A stretch of DNA of 64,000 nt. Source: Reichenbachiella versicolor. Its GTDB lineage: Bacteria > Bacteroidota > Bacteroidia > Cytophagales > Cyclobacteriaceae. Below the pieces are notes generated by a model that did no database searches, had not been told where the DNA came from, and saw nothing but the letters and a program-made list of their open reading frames with translations. The stretch is from positions 248,001-312,000 of the forward strand of contig NZ_QFZQ01000002.1 of assembly GCF_003171675.1 (NCBI RefSeq). The letters are read 5' to 3'. The position numbers were made by a program, and so were the translations under genes. Positions 53,430-63,986 of the stretch are shown here, one piece after another (position 1 is the first letter of the stretch; every line of letters starts with the position of its first letter).

Positions 53430-54330
53430 CTATGATTTCCAAAATCCTGTTTAATTCTGAAACAGAATCAAATGGTATTTTGATTTCTCCTTTGTTATTA
53501 TCTTTCGTAGCGACTCTGATACGCGCTCCGAAATGCGAAGTTAATCTTTCTTGTACTTTTAATATTTCTCTATCCTCCTCTTTATTTGAAGGTTTTTTTT
53601 CTACTTCATCAGGAAAATTAGCTTGCTTTACCAATGCCTCAACTTTTCGAACAGATAACTCTTCAGCTAAAGTCCTCTTTAAAATATCTAACTGGACAGC
53701 TGTATCCTCTACATTTACTAAGGCTCGTGCATGCCCCATAGATATTTTACCATCTCTTACAGCTGCTTGAATATCCGGAGGAAGTTTTAACAGTCTTAAA
53801 TAGTTATTAACAGTTGTTCTGTCTTTTCCTACTCTTTCACCCAGCTGCTCTTGTTTTAGATCACACTCGGTTAGCAGTCTTTGATAACTCAAAGCCACTT
53901 CCATAGCATTTAAGTCTTGGCGCTGAATATTTTCAATTATAGCCATCTCCAGCATTTGCTGGTCATCAGCTGTACGTATGTATGCAGGAACCTTTTTAAG
54001 TCCAGCTAACTTACTTGCTTGAAATCGTCTCTCTCCAGAAATTAACTGATAAGAATTATTATTCAACTTACGAAGAGTAATTGGCTGAATAATACCTTGA
54101 ACTCTGATCGATTCGGATAATTCTTCCAGTGCTTTTTGATCAAAGTCAGTCCTAGGTTGAAATGGATTAACTTCTATTTGATCCAGTGGAATTTCTGATA
54201 TACTACCTGCAGATGCTCCTCGTTCTCTGAGGGGCTTTTTAGGGGCAGTTGCTGCTTCATTACCAGAGTCATCTAGTAATGCTCCTAATCCTCTACCTAA
54301 TGCGTTTCTTTTTGTAGGTTTCTTCGCCAT
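53422..54330 (-). CDS. parB: Chromosome-partitioning protein ParB
   Basis: The 302-residue ParB/Spo0J CTP-dependent clamp has the N-terminal ParA-contact segment ALGRGLGALLDD. The ParB motifs INPFQPRTDFD-like (VNPFQPRTDFD), LISGERRFQAS and ENIQRQDLNAMEVA follow, with a helix-turn-helix (QEQLGERVGKDRTTVNNYLRLL) and a C-terminal dimer domain. It loads on parS near the origin; no exact parS palindrome was seen in this window. It follows parA by 9 bp. Confidence 0.94.
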   Translation of the reverse strand: MAKKPTKRNALGRGLGALLDDSGNEAATAPKKPLRERGASAGSISEIPLDQIEVNPFQPRTDFDQKALEELSESIRVQGIIQPITLRKLNNNSYQLISGERRFQASKLAGLKKVPAYIRTADDQQMLEMAIIENIQRQDLNAMEVALSYQRLLTECDLKQEQLGERVGKDRTTVNNYLRLLKLPPDIQAAVRDGKISMGHARALVNVEDTAVQLDILKRTLAEELSVRKVEALVKQANFPDEVEKKPSNKEEDREILKVQERLTSHFGARIRVATKDNNKGEIKIPFDSVSELNRILEIIDA

Positions 54331-54339
54331 CTATTCTGC

Positions 54340-55122
54340 TTACTCTACTTCTTCTACCAATTCATTCTTCGCTATAATTTCATGCGCCAAATTAAGATAG
54401 CTAATAGCACCTTTACTTTCTGCATCATGAGCAATAGCCGGAAGACCAAAACTTGGAGATTCACTCAATTTGATATTTCTAGGAATTAAAGTATCAAAAA
54501 CCATTGATTTGAAGTGAGTAGTAACTTCATCTACCACTTGGTTTGAAAGTCTTAATCTCATGTCATACATGGTCAATAAAATCCCTTCTATTTCCAATTC
54601 TGGATTTAATCTTGACTGAATAATTTTGATAGTATTAAGCAGTTTCCCTAAACCTTCTAGTGCAAAGTATTCACACTGCACTGGAATAATTACTGAATCG
54701 GAAGCAGTCAAAGCATTAATTGTAATCAAACCTAAAGATGGAGAACAATCGATTATAATAAAATCATAATCCTCACGAAGACCATCTAATACTTTCTTCA
54801 TTTTTTGCTCTCTCTCATCATAATCAACGAGTTCAACTTCAGCACCAACCAAATCAATATGAGAAGGCAATAAATCCAAGTATTCTATATCAGATTTGAC
54901 AATGCAATCATATGGATCTATATCGTCAACCATACATTCATAGATACCTGCCTCTACTTGCTTGGGATCCTCCCCTATACCAGAAGTGGCATTGGCCTGT
55001 GGATCGGCATCTACTATCAAGGTTTTGTATTCTAAAGCTGCTAAACTAGCTGCTAAATTTATTGAAGAGGTTGTCTTCCCTACACCACCTTTTTGATTCG
55101 CAATTGAAATTATTTTACCCAT
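54340..55122 (-). CDS. parA: Chromosome-partitioning ATPase ParA (Soj)
   Basis: The 260-residue ATPase has the deviant Walker A motif [16 protein letters not shown] and the switch region [29 protein letters not shown] and [11 protein letters not shown] are typical of Soj. It works with ParB in origin segregation. It starts the parA-parB-DUF5683-dapB-lepB operon. Confidence 0.95.
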   Translation of the reverse strand: MGKIISIANQKGGVGKTTSSINLAASLAALEYKTLIVDADPQANATSGIGEDPKQVEAGIYECMVDDIDPYDCIVKSDIEYLDLLPSHIDLVGAEVELVDYDEREQKMKKVLDGLREDYDFIIIDCSPSLGLITINALTASDSVIIPVQCEYFALEGLGKLLNTIKIIQSRLNPELEIEGILLTMYDMRLRLSNQVVDEVTTHFKSMVFDTLIPRNIKLSESPSFGLPAIAHDAESKGAISYLNLAHEIIAKNELVEEVE

Positions 55123-55181
55123 AGAGCTTGGTTATTTTCTTTGACACGTAGAATATCCAAAATCCTCAGATTTTGACCTTG

Positions 55182-55189
55182 GCAAATAT
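55182..55189 (-). promoter_or_regulatory. Possible -7 promoter element for parA
   Basis: The minus strand reads TATATTTG, matching TAnnTTTG, about 60 bp upstream of the parA ATG. No -33 TTG box was seen at the usual distance. Confidence 0.35.
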
Positions 55190-55350
55190 AATTTTCGTTT
55201 ATTCATAATTAATAGGCACCATTAGAAACTTGTCCACATAAAAATGTTGATAAACTCGTATCTATCTGAATTTCAACACCTCTAGAAAACAATAAAAACT
55301 CCATTAATCCAATCCATGAAGTCCTTATTCTTAACATTAATTATTAGCCT

Positions 55351-55713
55351 TTAGATTTTAGGCAGTTCAGTTCTCATTCTATTCAGAAATGGGTTGAGTT
55401 CCTTTGGCTCTACCCCCACTATTATTGCCAGTTTTTTCTTTTGCCCTTTCCAAAAATCAGACTTTGTTTTTTTAAAGTCTTCTTCATTAATAAAACCTCC
55501 CTCTTTATTCTTCTTTACTATTAAACCAAATTCGCTGTATTCACTGAACTTATATTTATATACAGCGGACTTTTGCTCTTCTGTTAACATAAATTCTTGA
55601 GCTGCTTGCGTAGCATAATAGGTAGCTTTCTTTTCTTTCCACCCTTGTTCAGCAACAACTACTTTAAGAGCAGAAATAACAAGAAAGCTTAACAATAATA
55701 GTTTTTTAATCAT
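55351..55713 (-). CDS. Small exported helical protein
   Basis: The 120-residue protein has a signal peptide (cleavage near VVVAE). A helical, charged body with EFMLTEEQKSAVYKYKFSEY and ELNPFLNRMRTELPKI vaguely resembles CpxP/Spy-like periplasmic proteins, but no family motif is certain. It stands alone between the CHAT protein and parA. Confidence 0.45.
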   Translation of the reverse strand: MIKKLLLLSFLVISALKVVVAEQGWKEKKATYYATQAAQEFMLTEEQKSAVYKYKFSEYSEFGLIVKKNKEGGFINEEDFKKTKSDFWKGQKKKLAIIVGVEPKELNPFLNRMRTELPKI

Positions 55714-55800
55714 CTGTTTTATTACGTTGAAACATGAAGCATTTTATGTACAGAAAAGTTAATAAACTAGACATTTTAAGATTAGATAAATATTAATTAG

Positions 55801-58800
55801 TTACTCTAAACCAATCATTATGAATGGACCCCAAAAAATAGGGTCTTTATATTCATCTCGTATTTCTTTTTTTGCTTCTATAAAAGACGCTCTTTTATTA
55901 CCTGAAACTAACCATTTAGAATAAAAGCTTACCATAAGTTTTTGAGTAGCCTCATCTGAAACTTTAAAAAGAGACATAATAATTGTTCTTGCTCCTGCAA
56001 CTAAAAAAGCCCTTTGCAAACCATAAACCCCTTCACCAGCTTCAATTTCGCCAAGACCTGTTTCACAAGCCGATAAAACGACAAGATCAGTTTTATCAAG
56101 ATTGAGATTCATACCTTCATATGCTGTTAAAATCCCATCATCCATATTGAAGTTATTCGTCGTTTGATTCAAAATATCTCCAGCTCCAGCCATCAATAAA
56201 CCAGTTTTCAATAAAGGGTTTTGAGCAGCTAGATTTTCATTCATTGCAATTTCTTCAGATGATAAATCGGAATTCGGCTGAAAAAAACCATGTGTCGCAA
56301 TATGAAAGACTTTAGGGTTATCCATTTCTTTTATTGCCTTTTCAGTTGCAGTCTTTTCCATATGGTTTTCAATTACCCAACCATCATTTCTAAAAAGAGT
56401 CTTCAAGGTATTTACTTCAACAGCTGTCCCCGGCAAATTGCCTATGACCTCAGGATTACCTCCTCGATGGGTAGCTCTGCCCACCCATCTACCTGGATTA
56501 GATTTAACATAGTAGGTCGGGTCTCCAAACATCTCTACAGTATTCGCATCCTGTACTAAATATTCTTTCTGTTTGTCAAGATACAGATCCTTTGTATTGC
56601 TGATTAATATAATATTTGAATTGTCTAGAACATATGAACCGTCTTCAACCTTGATTGCCTCTAGATTAATCTGATTATAAACACCGTCCGCTGACAAATA
56701 AATATTTCCAGGATTACCAATTACGTCTTGTATGGGCTTCCAAAAATTCTCGTATGATTTAGGATCGTCAATTCTGAACTTGATGCTATTTCTATAATAT
56801 TTCAAGTATTTCTTCTCAAGATCTTTACCATTTTTAAGTAAAATCAGACCTGGAGTACTTTTCTTTTCATTCGTCACATATAAGACGGCATACATAATGG
56901 AATCAGTAGAGAATTTATGATTAAATACTCTAAAACGTATCATTTCAAGTGCTACTTCATCATCGACCAGCGAACTTTGTACGTCTTTCCAAGTAACCAC
57001 TTCTTGATCAAAACCTGAGCTAAAGTCTTCAGACTTTTGAGAAAGTTGTTTTTCTATATTTTCGACATCTTCAGAAAGCTTTTTCCCGTCAATTCCTGCT
57101 TGAAGCATTTGCTCACTACTCATAGACAAAACGTAGGTTAAGAGCTCTTTCTTAGCCTCCCAGTCATTATACAAACCAATCATCTCTTCATCCCCGGAAG
57201 ATATAATTCTTTGTTTTATTTTGATTGATGAGCTTAGCAACAATGCTTTTGTTAATAGTGCGTTATTGTAAAGCGTTCCTATAAGTTCATTATTCTTTCT
57301 ATTGTAGTTAATAACTAACGTATTATAGAATTCATAATCAGACTTTATAGTATTCCAAAATTTAGCCTTTTCTCGTTCCGATAATGCCGGAAAATAATCT
57401 TTGATAAAAACAGAATAATTAGCAAGAGCCTCTTCTAAAACATCCTGAGAATGTTTGATATCCCCTTGCATAAAATATGTCTTACTTAACTTAGAAAGCA
57501 CTTTAACATACTCTGGGTGATTATCATTAAAAATATCTACATATAATTTTTTAGCGTTCCCATAATACTTTTCTGCCTCGTCATAATTCTTTTGATTGTA
57601 ATATATATCGCCCTTCAATACATTAATAGTTGCGGCATTTACGTTATTTCGACGACCGATTTTAGCACTCCATATCCCTCCTGCTTTATCAAGTAACCTA
57701 AAGGCTTCATTGTAATTCTCCTCTGCGATATATACAATGGCCAAATTCTTAAGAACTTCTGCATAGTAAGGATTACTACCTCCTAGTTTTCTACCAATAA
57801 TTTTTTCTGCTCTTAAAAAAGTTTCTTCTACTTGATCAGTAGGAGTATTATTGTAAAACTGCACGAGTGCCAAATCAGAAAGTGCTCTAGCAACGTCAAT
57901 ATGATCTCTACCAAACTGCTTCTCTCTAATCTCTACTACTTTTTCTAGTTTTTCTATAGCAATATCATAATCACCAATGAAAGTATTAATCTTAGCAGAA
58001 GTAAGCATTGCGGGAGTGATTTTAGATGACTCATCTCCAAAAATACCTAACATGATTTTATAAGCTTTATCAGCCAATTCTTCAGCTTTAGTATAATCAC
58101 CAAGGATCATTTTCACCCTTGATTTGAGAATCAATGGGTCGTTTAAGTGTCTACTCTTTTCTCCAAACTGACGTGTCTTTTTTTCAAGATCATCCTCAAT
58201 AAGTTCTTCCGCCTCTCTGTAACGACCAATATCTAAAAAAACTTCTGCTAATTCATCATCAATGTCTATACCCGAGGTTTTCACAGTTTGAATTCCTTTG
58301 GATTGAATTTTTTCAGATTTATTCATATTTGTTTCAGCCTCATCATATTCTCCTTTAATTGCCAAAAGTGTAGCTTCTGTTATCAAAGTCTGAGCTAAAT
58401 AGCCTTGGGTACCTTCTACATCAGAATCTTTCAATATTTCAATAGCCTTCAATATGTTATCTTCTGCTTCATCATATCTCCCGATCTTATATTGCAGGTT
58501 AGCTATTCTATCTAGTTCAATTGCATATTCCGGATCTTTATCGTCATATTTCCTTCTGGACGCTTCTAAAGCGATATCGAGAATATCAGAAGCTTTTTTA
58601 TATTCATCATTTTCTTGATAGTAAACAGCAATATGATCCAATACGTCTACATAGTCTAAGTGCCCTTCTGTGATCTCCTTACTAACAACCTTTTCCCAAC
58701 TGTTGTTATAGATATCAATGGCTTCATCGAATTTCTCAGTATAGTCCACATAATAATTAGCCAAGTGAACCATACTCATCTGATATTCAGGAGACTCTTC

Positions 58801-60015
58801 CCCATAGAGAATCTCTTTAATATTCAGAATTTCATTTATGTATTTTCCTATATTATCCGGACGTCCATTTATTGCCGCGATTTTAGAAGCAAATTCAAGT
58901 AAATCAATTCTCATCCTATGATTCTCCGGAATGACTGATTCTTCTCCCAAAATCTCAGCTACTTCATCTTCCAGACCTTTATCTTTTCCGCCCATTAAAA
59001 CATCATAATTAAGAGTAGCTAACAACAGAGAATAGATGCTCTTCTTGCCAAACTCACTCATAATACTCTTACGAAACACCTCTTTAGCCTCTCTTATTTT
59101 AGCATCTTTCCCCGCCTTCACATAGCCCTTAATGAGTCTATTTTTGATTGCTACACTTACATGATGTGATAGTGCATAATTATTGATAATCAATCTATCT
59201 GCGTCTTCATATCCTTTTACCACCGCTTCAATATCCATACCATTTTCTTCAAGCATGAGCGTATTATAGTAAAGGTTTTCACTGTATAGGATATCAGACT
59301 TTTTCAAGTTATCCTTTATCCATAAAGTATTTTGAACAAAGTACTTATCAGCGTTCAGATAGTCACCCATCCTACGGTATGCATCTGCTTTGAACAAGAT
59401 CATCCGAGCATATTCTCGTTTTCTTTCTCTTACAATTCTTCTCTTGCCTTCTTCATCTTTTGAACGAGTAGCATAATAATCTAACCTTGAATCAATTAAT
59501 TCAATTGCCTGTCTATAAAACCCTCTTCCTACAAGGATTTCAGCTGTTAGCACATCCATAGCTGCAGCTAAATCGTCGTTCATTCCCGTTCCTACCAGAA
59601 TTGGACGAGCTTCATCTACATATTTCAAGGCAGTGACATAATCTCCATAAAGATTCATTACTTCAGCAGACTGCTTCAAGAGCAAAGCATGAACTTCACT
59701 TTCATTCCCGTTTAGCTCTCTACTAAGACTAAGGCCTTCTTGAACAGAGGTATGTACATTGTCCAGTATACCTAGAGCCACATCGTATTGAGCTTCTCGA
59801 ATTTTTGCAATAGGAATAAAGTCATTTTTCTCTCCAAGTTTTTTGGTCGAAGACTTTTTGATTGTTTCTATTTCAGATCTAGCTTTCGAATAATCACCAT
59901 GATCATAATATTCATCTGCTTTTTCAAGCTTCTTATCATATTTAGTTTGAGCTTGAACATAGAATGTTGTAATTAGGGGTAATACTAATATTAGAGTGAT
60001 TTTTGCAATTTTCAT
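55801..60015 (-). CDS. Very large TPR protein with C-terminal CHAT (caspase-like) peptidase domain
   Basis: The 1404-residue protein has a signal peptide (cleavage near VQAQ). Many tetratricopeptide repeats fill about residues 30-900, a helical linker follows, and a CHAT domain occupies the last 350 residues. The catalytic His is in VFHIATHGFF and the Cys in VVLSACETGLGEIEAGEGVYGL, so the protease is probably active. CHAT-TPR proteins are peptidases with effectors often encoded nearby, but no clear substrate gene lies here. The signal peptide places it in the periplasm or on the surface, unlike cytoplasmic defence CHAT proteases. It ends 87 bp upstream of the small exported protein. Confidence 0.85.
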   Translation of the reverse strand: MKIAKITLILVLPLITTFYVQAQTKYDKKLEKADEYYDHGDYSKARSEIETIKKSSTKKLGEKNDFIPIAKIREAQYDVALGILDNVHTSVQEGLSLSRELNGNESEVHALLLKQSAEVMNLYGDYVTALKYVDEARPILVGTGMNDDLAAAMDVLTAEILVGRGFYRQAIELIDSRLDYYATRSKDEEGKRRIVRERKREYARMILFKADAYRRMGDYLNADKYFVQNTLWIKDNLKKSDILYSENLYYNTLMLEENGMDIEAVVKGYEDADRLIINNYALSHHVSVAIKNRLIKGYVKAGKDAKIREAKEVFRKSIMSEFGKKSIYSLLLATLNYDVLMGGKDKGLEDEVAEILGEESVIPENHRMRIDLLEFASKIAAINGRPDNIGKYINEILNIKEILYGEESPEYQMSMVHLANYYVDYTEKFDEAIDIYNNSWEKVVSKEITEGHLDYVDVLDHIAVYYQENDEYKKASDILDIALEASRRKYDDKDPEYAIELDRIANLQYKIGRYDEAEDNILKAIEILKDSDVEGTQGYLAQTLITEATLLAIKGEYDEAETNMNKSEKIQSKGIQTVKTSGIDIDDELAEVFLDIGRYREAEELIEDDLEKKTRQFGEKSRHLNDPLILKSRVKMILGDYTKAEELADKAYKIMLGIFGDESSKITPAMLTSAKINTFIGDYDIAIEKLEKVVEIREKQFGRDHIDVARALSDLALVQFYNNTPTDQVEETFLRAEKIIGRKLGGSNPYYAEVLKNLAIVYIAEENYNEAFRLLDKAGGIWSAKIGRRNNVNAATINVLKGDIYYNQKNYDEAEKYYGNAKKLYVDIFNDNHPEYVKVLSKLSKTYFMQGDIKHSQDVLEEALANYSVFIKDYFPALSEREKAKFWNTIKSDYEFYNTLVINYNRKNNELIGTLYNNALLTKALLLSSSIKIKQRIISSGDEEMIGLYNDWEAKKELLTYVLSMSSEQMLQAGIDGKKLSEDVENIEKQLSQKSEDFSSGFDQEVVTWKDVQSSLVDDEVALEMIRFRVFNHKFSTDSIMYAVLYVTNEKKSTPGLILLKNGKDLEKKYLKYYRNSIKFRIDDPKSYENFWKPIQDVIGNPGNIYLSADGVYNQINLEAIKVEDGSYVLDNSNIILISNTKDLYLDKQKEYLVQDANTVEMFGDPTYYVKSNPGRWVGRATHRGGNPEVIGNLPGTAVEVNTLKTLFRNDGWVIENHMEKTATEKAIKEMDNPKVFHIATHGFFQPNSDLSSEEIAMNENLAAQNPLLKTGLLMAGAGDILNQTTNNFNMDDGILTAYEGMNLNLDKTDLVVLSACETGLGEIEAGEGVYGLQRAFLVAGARTIIMSLFKVSDEATQKLMVSFYSKWLVSGNKRASFIEAKKEIRDEYKDPIFWGPFIMIGLE

Positions 60016-60161
60016 CTTTGAGAGATTAATACAGAATATTGGGGTTTGAAGTTAAAAAGCCATCGAGTTAAATACAATTCAACTACTTCTTACAAGTTTA
60101 AAGATGTATAAAAATCAATTGGCATCAAACTATTAACGATCGATGTATCAGGCAGATTGCA

Positions 60162-62684
60162 TCACACTGGATCAACATCAAAGGCTACTCTTAGGGACTT
60201 ATAGATATTCTTCTCTTTTAACTCTAGGCTTTTACGAAAAATGAGCTCCTTAACCTTGGGAATACTCACACCTTGCCTTTCAATCTTAATAATAGTTTCT
60301 TCCAAGAATAAATTTCTAATCCTCGAAATCATAGGTTGCTGAGGGCCTAGTACTCGCTTTTCACCTAACTCAGCTAATAAGGTAGTCGTCAAAGCTCTTG
60401 CCGCTTGATTCACTATATTTTGATCCTTATGTTTCATTATTATTCGGATCATCCTATAGAATGGTGGATATCTAAACCTCTCTCGTTCAAGAATTTCACC
60501 TTGATAAAAGGCTCTATAATCATCTGTTATAATCTGAGAAAGCAACATTCCTTGTGGATCACTGGTCTGTAAAACTACTTCTCCGTCTGACTTTCTTCCT
60601 GATCGTCCAGCAACTTGAGTAATCAACTGGTAGGCTCTTTCATGAGATCTAAAATCTGGGAAATGCACTATTCTATCATAATCAAATATCCCCACCAAGG
60701 TTACTTTGTCAAAGTCTAGGCCTTTACTAATCATCTGAGTACCCACAAGAATATCTGTATCCCCATTCTCAAACCTATCAATTATCGTTTGGTACCCGTG
60801 TTTACTTCGAGTAGTATCTTGATCCATTCGTTGAATCCTTGCCTCTGGAAATATTAGCTTCAAGTCTTCTTCAAGCTTTTCCGTTCCAAAACCAACTGTT
60901 TTAATGGCTGTGGAACCACAAGCTTCACATACTGAAGGCATTGATTCTTTATGTCCACAATAATGACAAATCAACAAGTGTGAATTCATGTGATAAGTCA
61001 AACTCACATCACAATTTTGACATTTAGGAACATGACTACAATCTCCACAAATTAAATAGGGAGAATACCCTCGTCTATTTTGGAATAGTATGACTTGCTC
61101 ATTTTTATCAAGTCTATTCTCTATTTGCTCTAGTAATTCTGGGGTAAAATCGCCCTTCATCCGTTTGTTTTTGGATGCTGTAAGGGTATTAGCTAACAAA
61201 TAATTAGGAAGGCTAAAATTCTCATGACGCTTGGTCAACTCGATTAATTCATACTTTCCTTCTAACGCCTGATAGTAAGTATCGATAGCAGGGGTAGCAG
61301 TTCCCATTAGTACCTTGGCACCATGTAATCGAGATAACCACAATGCACAATCACGTGCGTTAAACCTTGGCGCTGGGTCATACTGCTTGAATGAAGAATC
61401 ATGTTCTTCATCTATAATAATCAAACTAAGATCATTAAAGGGTAAGAAAACAGAAGACCTTACACCAGCCACAAATTGCAAATTCCCTTGCTTGACTTGA
61501 TTCCATATCTCAACCCTTTCGTTGTCAGAATAACGTGAATGGTACACTCCTACGTCAGCCCCAAAAACTTTTATCAACCGCTTAACAATCTGAGTGGTGA
61601 GTGCTATCTCTGGTAGAAGGTAAAGTACCTGTCCTCCACTTTCCAGTGCTTTTTGAATAGCATCTATGTATATTTCGGTTTTTCCGCTTCCAGTCACTCC
61701 GTGTAAAAGTACTGGCTTTCCTTTCTCAAAAGCCGATTGTATTTGATTAACAGCATCGAGTTGAATATTGGAAAGTTCTTTAGCTATTTCAAGCTTTATT
61801 TCATTAGTTTGAATCCTCGGAACTACTTTTTCGATTTCTTCAAAGTACCCATTTTTTATCAGTGTTTTAAGAGAAGATGATGACAAACCTGCGTCTATAA
61901 TCTCTGACTTAGGAACATCATACTTCTTATCTAAATCATTCTGATCCATCCCAATGATGCTCAAATACTTAAGAAGAATATCAAATTGCTTTTGCTTCTT
62001 TTCTAAAATAGAAAAAAGCTCTTCTAGCGATTCACGACTTCTAAATTGATCCTTTATACAGATATACTTTACAGTCTTAGGCGTATACTTGTCTTTGACT
62101 TTCTCAAACACCAATATCGAATCCTTTTGAATCAAAGATTTAATAACTGGATGTATAAGTTTTATCCCCAGTAAACTGGATACATCTTCAAAAGACATCC
62201 TCTCTGAAGCTTTCAATGCTTCGAGAACTGTTAATTCTCGCTCTGAAAAGTCATCTACCGACCAATCTTGAGATGATATAGGGTTAAGCTGAATATAAGA
62301 CTCACTGGAAATCTTCAATCCACTTGGAAGAGCCGCGTTGAGTACTTCTCCTACTGTGCACATATAATACTCAGCAATCCATTGGATAAACTTTAGCTGA
62401 AACTCGTTAAACGCTGGACTCTCGTCCATAACATCTAAGATATACTTTGCCTCGTATACAGTAGGAGCTATTTCATGTATTTGCCTTACAATTCCTGTAA
62501 GAACTTTTGATTTTCCAAATTGGACAATGACTCTACTACCTATTTGAACTTCGCGAATTAATTCTTGAGGAATCCTATAGGTATAAGCATTTGAAAGAGG
62601 AATAGGTAAAATGACATCAGCGAAATAAGTGACTCGCTCTTCAAAGTTCTTTTGCAAGTCACTATTTAACTCTAGCTGTGCCAA
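60162..62684 (-). CDS. priA: Primosomal protein N' (replication restart helicase PriA)
   Basis: The 840-residue protein has the N-terminal DNA-binding domain (DVILPIPLSNAYTYRIP). Walker A LLHGVTGSGKTEIYI and the DEEH box IIIDEEHDSSFKQ follow. The zinc-binding Cys pairs CGDC, CQNC, CHYC and CEAC are near residues 560-610, and GTQMISKGLDFDKV and QVAGRSGR come later. It reloads the replisome at stalled forks. It starts 6 bp after hemL. Confidence 0.95.
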   Translation of the reverse strand: MAQLELNSDLQKNFEERVTYFADVILPIPLSNAYTYRIPQELIREVQIGSRVIVQFGKSKVLTGIVRQIHEIAPTVYEAKYILDVMDESPAFNEFQLKFIQWIAEYYMCTVGEVLNAALPSGLKISSESYIQLNPISSQDWSVDDFSERELTVLEALKASERMSFEDVSSLLGIKLIHPVIKSLIQKDSILVFEKVKDKYTPKTVKYICIKDQFRSRESLEELFSILEKKQKQFDILLKYLSIIGMDQNDLDKKYDVPKSEIIDAGLSSSSLKTLIKNGYFEEIEKVVPRIQTNEIKLEIAKELSNIQLDAVNQIQSAFEKGKPVLLHGVTGSGKTEIYIDAIQKALESGGQVLYLLPEIALTTQIVKRLIKVFGADVGVYHSRYSDNERVEIWNQVKQGNLQFVAGVRSSVFLPFNDLSLIIIDEEHDSSFKQYDPAPRFNARDCALWLSRLHGAKVLMGTATPAIDTYYQALEGKYELIELTKRHENFSLPNYLLANTLTASKNKRMKGDFTPELLEQIENRLDKNEQVILFQNRRGYSPYLICGDCSHVPKCQNCDVSLTYHMNSHLLICHYCGHKESMPSVCEACGSTAIKTVGFGTEKLEEDLKLIFPEARIQRMDQDTTRSKHGYQTIIDRFENGDTDILVGTQMISKGLDFDKVTLVGIFDYDRIVHFPDFRSHERAYQLITQVAGRSGRKSDGEVVLQTSDPQGMLLSQIITDDYRAFYQGEILERERFRYPPFYRMIRIIMKHKDQNIVNQAARALTTTLLAELGEKRVLGPQQPMISRIRNLFLEETIIKIERQGVSIPKVKELIFRKSLELKEKNIYKSLRVAFDVDPV

Positions 62685-62690
62685 AAATTA

Positions 62691-63986
62691 TTATTTCAAT
62701 AAAGATGCAAGTACAGATTTGTTTGCTGCTACTACTTTATCAACCATGTCTGTAGTAATTGAGGTAGAAACAAATAAAGACTCATACTGAGAAGGAGCTA
62801 AATAAATACCTTCATTCAACATTTCATTGAAGTACTTTCCAAACAAATCAAAATCACAGGATTTTGCAGATTCGAAATCCACAACTGGTTTTTCAGTAAA
62901 AAACAAAGAAAACATCGAACCTATAGTATTTATAGTATAGTTAAGATCTAAGTCATTCAAGTTAGATCTGATACCTTCTGCCATTGATTTAGTTGTAGCT
63001 TCCAAACTTTCATAAATATCTGGATTCTCATTAAGATGATTTAACATAGCCATCCCCGCAGACATAGCAACTGGATTACCAGACAGCGTACCAGCTTGGT
63101 AAACCGGCCCAGATGGAGAAACGAGATCCATAATTTCTTTTTTACCTCCGTAAGCACCTACCGGCATACCTCCTCCTATAATTTTACCTAAAGTGGTCAA
63201 ATCTGGAGTAACACCAAACAGCTCTTGAGCACCTCCTCTTGACAACCTAAAACCTGTCATCACTTCGTCAAAGATCAATAAGACATTGTGCTTATCACAT
63301 AATTCCCTTAATCCTTGGAGATAACCATTAACTGGTAATACACACCCCATATTACCTACTACAGGTTCTAGAATAATTGCAGCTATTGAGTCCGATGCTT
63401 CAACTAAAATACCTTCTACTACTTCTAAATCATTATATGGAAGTGTAATGGTATCTTTAGCTACGCTTTCAGTAACCCCAGGACTATCAGGATGTCCCAT
63501 TGTGGCTGCACCACTACCCGCTGCGATTAAGAAAGAGTCCCCATGACCGTGATAGCAACCTTCAAACTTGATAATTTTATCTTTATTAGTATAGCCTCTA
63601 GCCAATCTAATTGCAGACATAGTTGCTTCCGTACCAGAATTAACCATTCTAATCTTTTCAATAGAAGGAACCATTGAGCATATCAACTCTGCGATTTCCA
63701 CTTCTCTTGCCGTTGGTGCTCCAAAGGACAAAGACCCTTGAACTGCTTTAATTACAGCTTCTTGGATCATAGGGTTTTTATGTCCCAGAATCATTGGCCC
63801 CCAACTATTGATAAATTCGATATATTCATTCCCATCAATATCTCTTAAATAAGCCCCATCTGCTGAATCAATAAACAGAGGCTGTCCTCCTACAGCTTTG
63901 AATGCTCTGACAGGTGAATTAACACCTCCGGGAATAAATTTTTGCGCTTCAGAAAAACATTTTACACTCTTAGATTTATCAATCAT
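62691..63986 (-). CDS. hemL: Glutamate-1-semialdehyde 2,1-aminomutase
   Basis: The 431-residue PLP enzyme makes 5-aminolevulinate for haem. FIPGGVNSPVRAFKAVGG starts the chain and SGTEATMSAIRLARG binds the substrate phosphate region. FDEVMTGFR and the PLP lysine in TTLGKIIGGGMPVGAYGG are intact. The length is normal. It precedes priA, and the start at 63986 leaves 14 bp to the window end. Confidence 0.96.
   Translation of the reverse strand: MIDKSKSVKCFSEAQKFIPGGVNSPVRAFKAVGGQPLFIDSADGAYLRDIDGNEYIEFINSWGPMILGHKNPMIQEAVIKAVQGSLSFGAPTAREVEIAELICSMVPSIEKIRMVNSGTEATMSAIRLARGYTNKDKIIKFEGCYHGHGDSFLIAAGSGAATMGHPDSPGVTESVAKDTITLPYNDLEVVEGILVEASDSIAAIILEPVVGNMGCVLPVNGYLQGLRELCDKHNVLLIFDEVMTGFRLSRGGAQELFGVTPDLTTLGKIIGGGMPVGAYGGKKEIMDLVSPSGPVYQAGTLSGNPVAMSAGMAMLNHLNENPDIYESLEATTKSMAEGIRSNLNDLDLNYTINTIGSMFSLFFTEKPVVDFESAKSCDFDLFGKYFNEMLNEGIYLAPSQYESLFVSTSITTDMVDKVVAANKSVLASLLK

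Noticed and set aside
55123-55350. Replication origin or parS site near parA
   Set aside because: One TTGTCCACA word resembles a DnaA box with a mismatch, but there is no cluster and no parS-like palindrome was seen.
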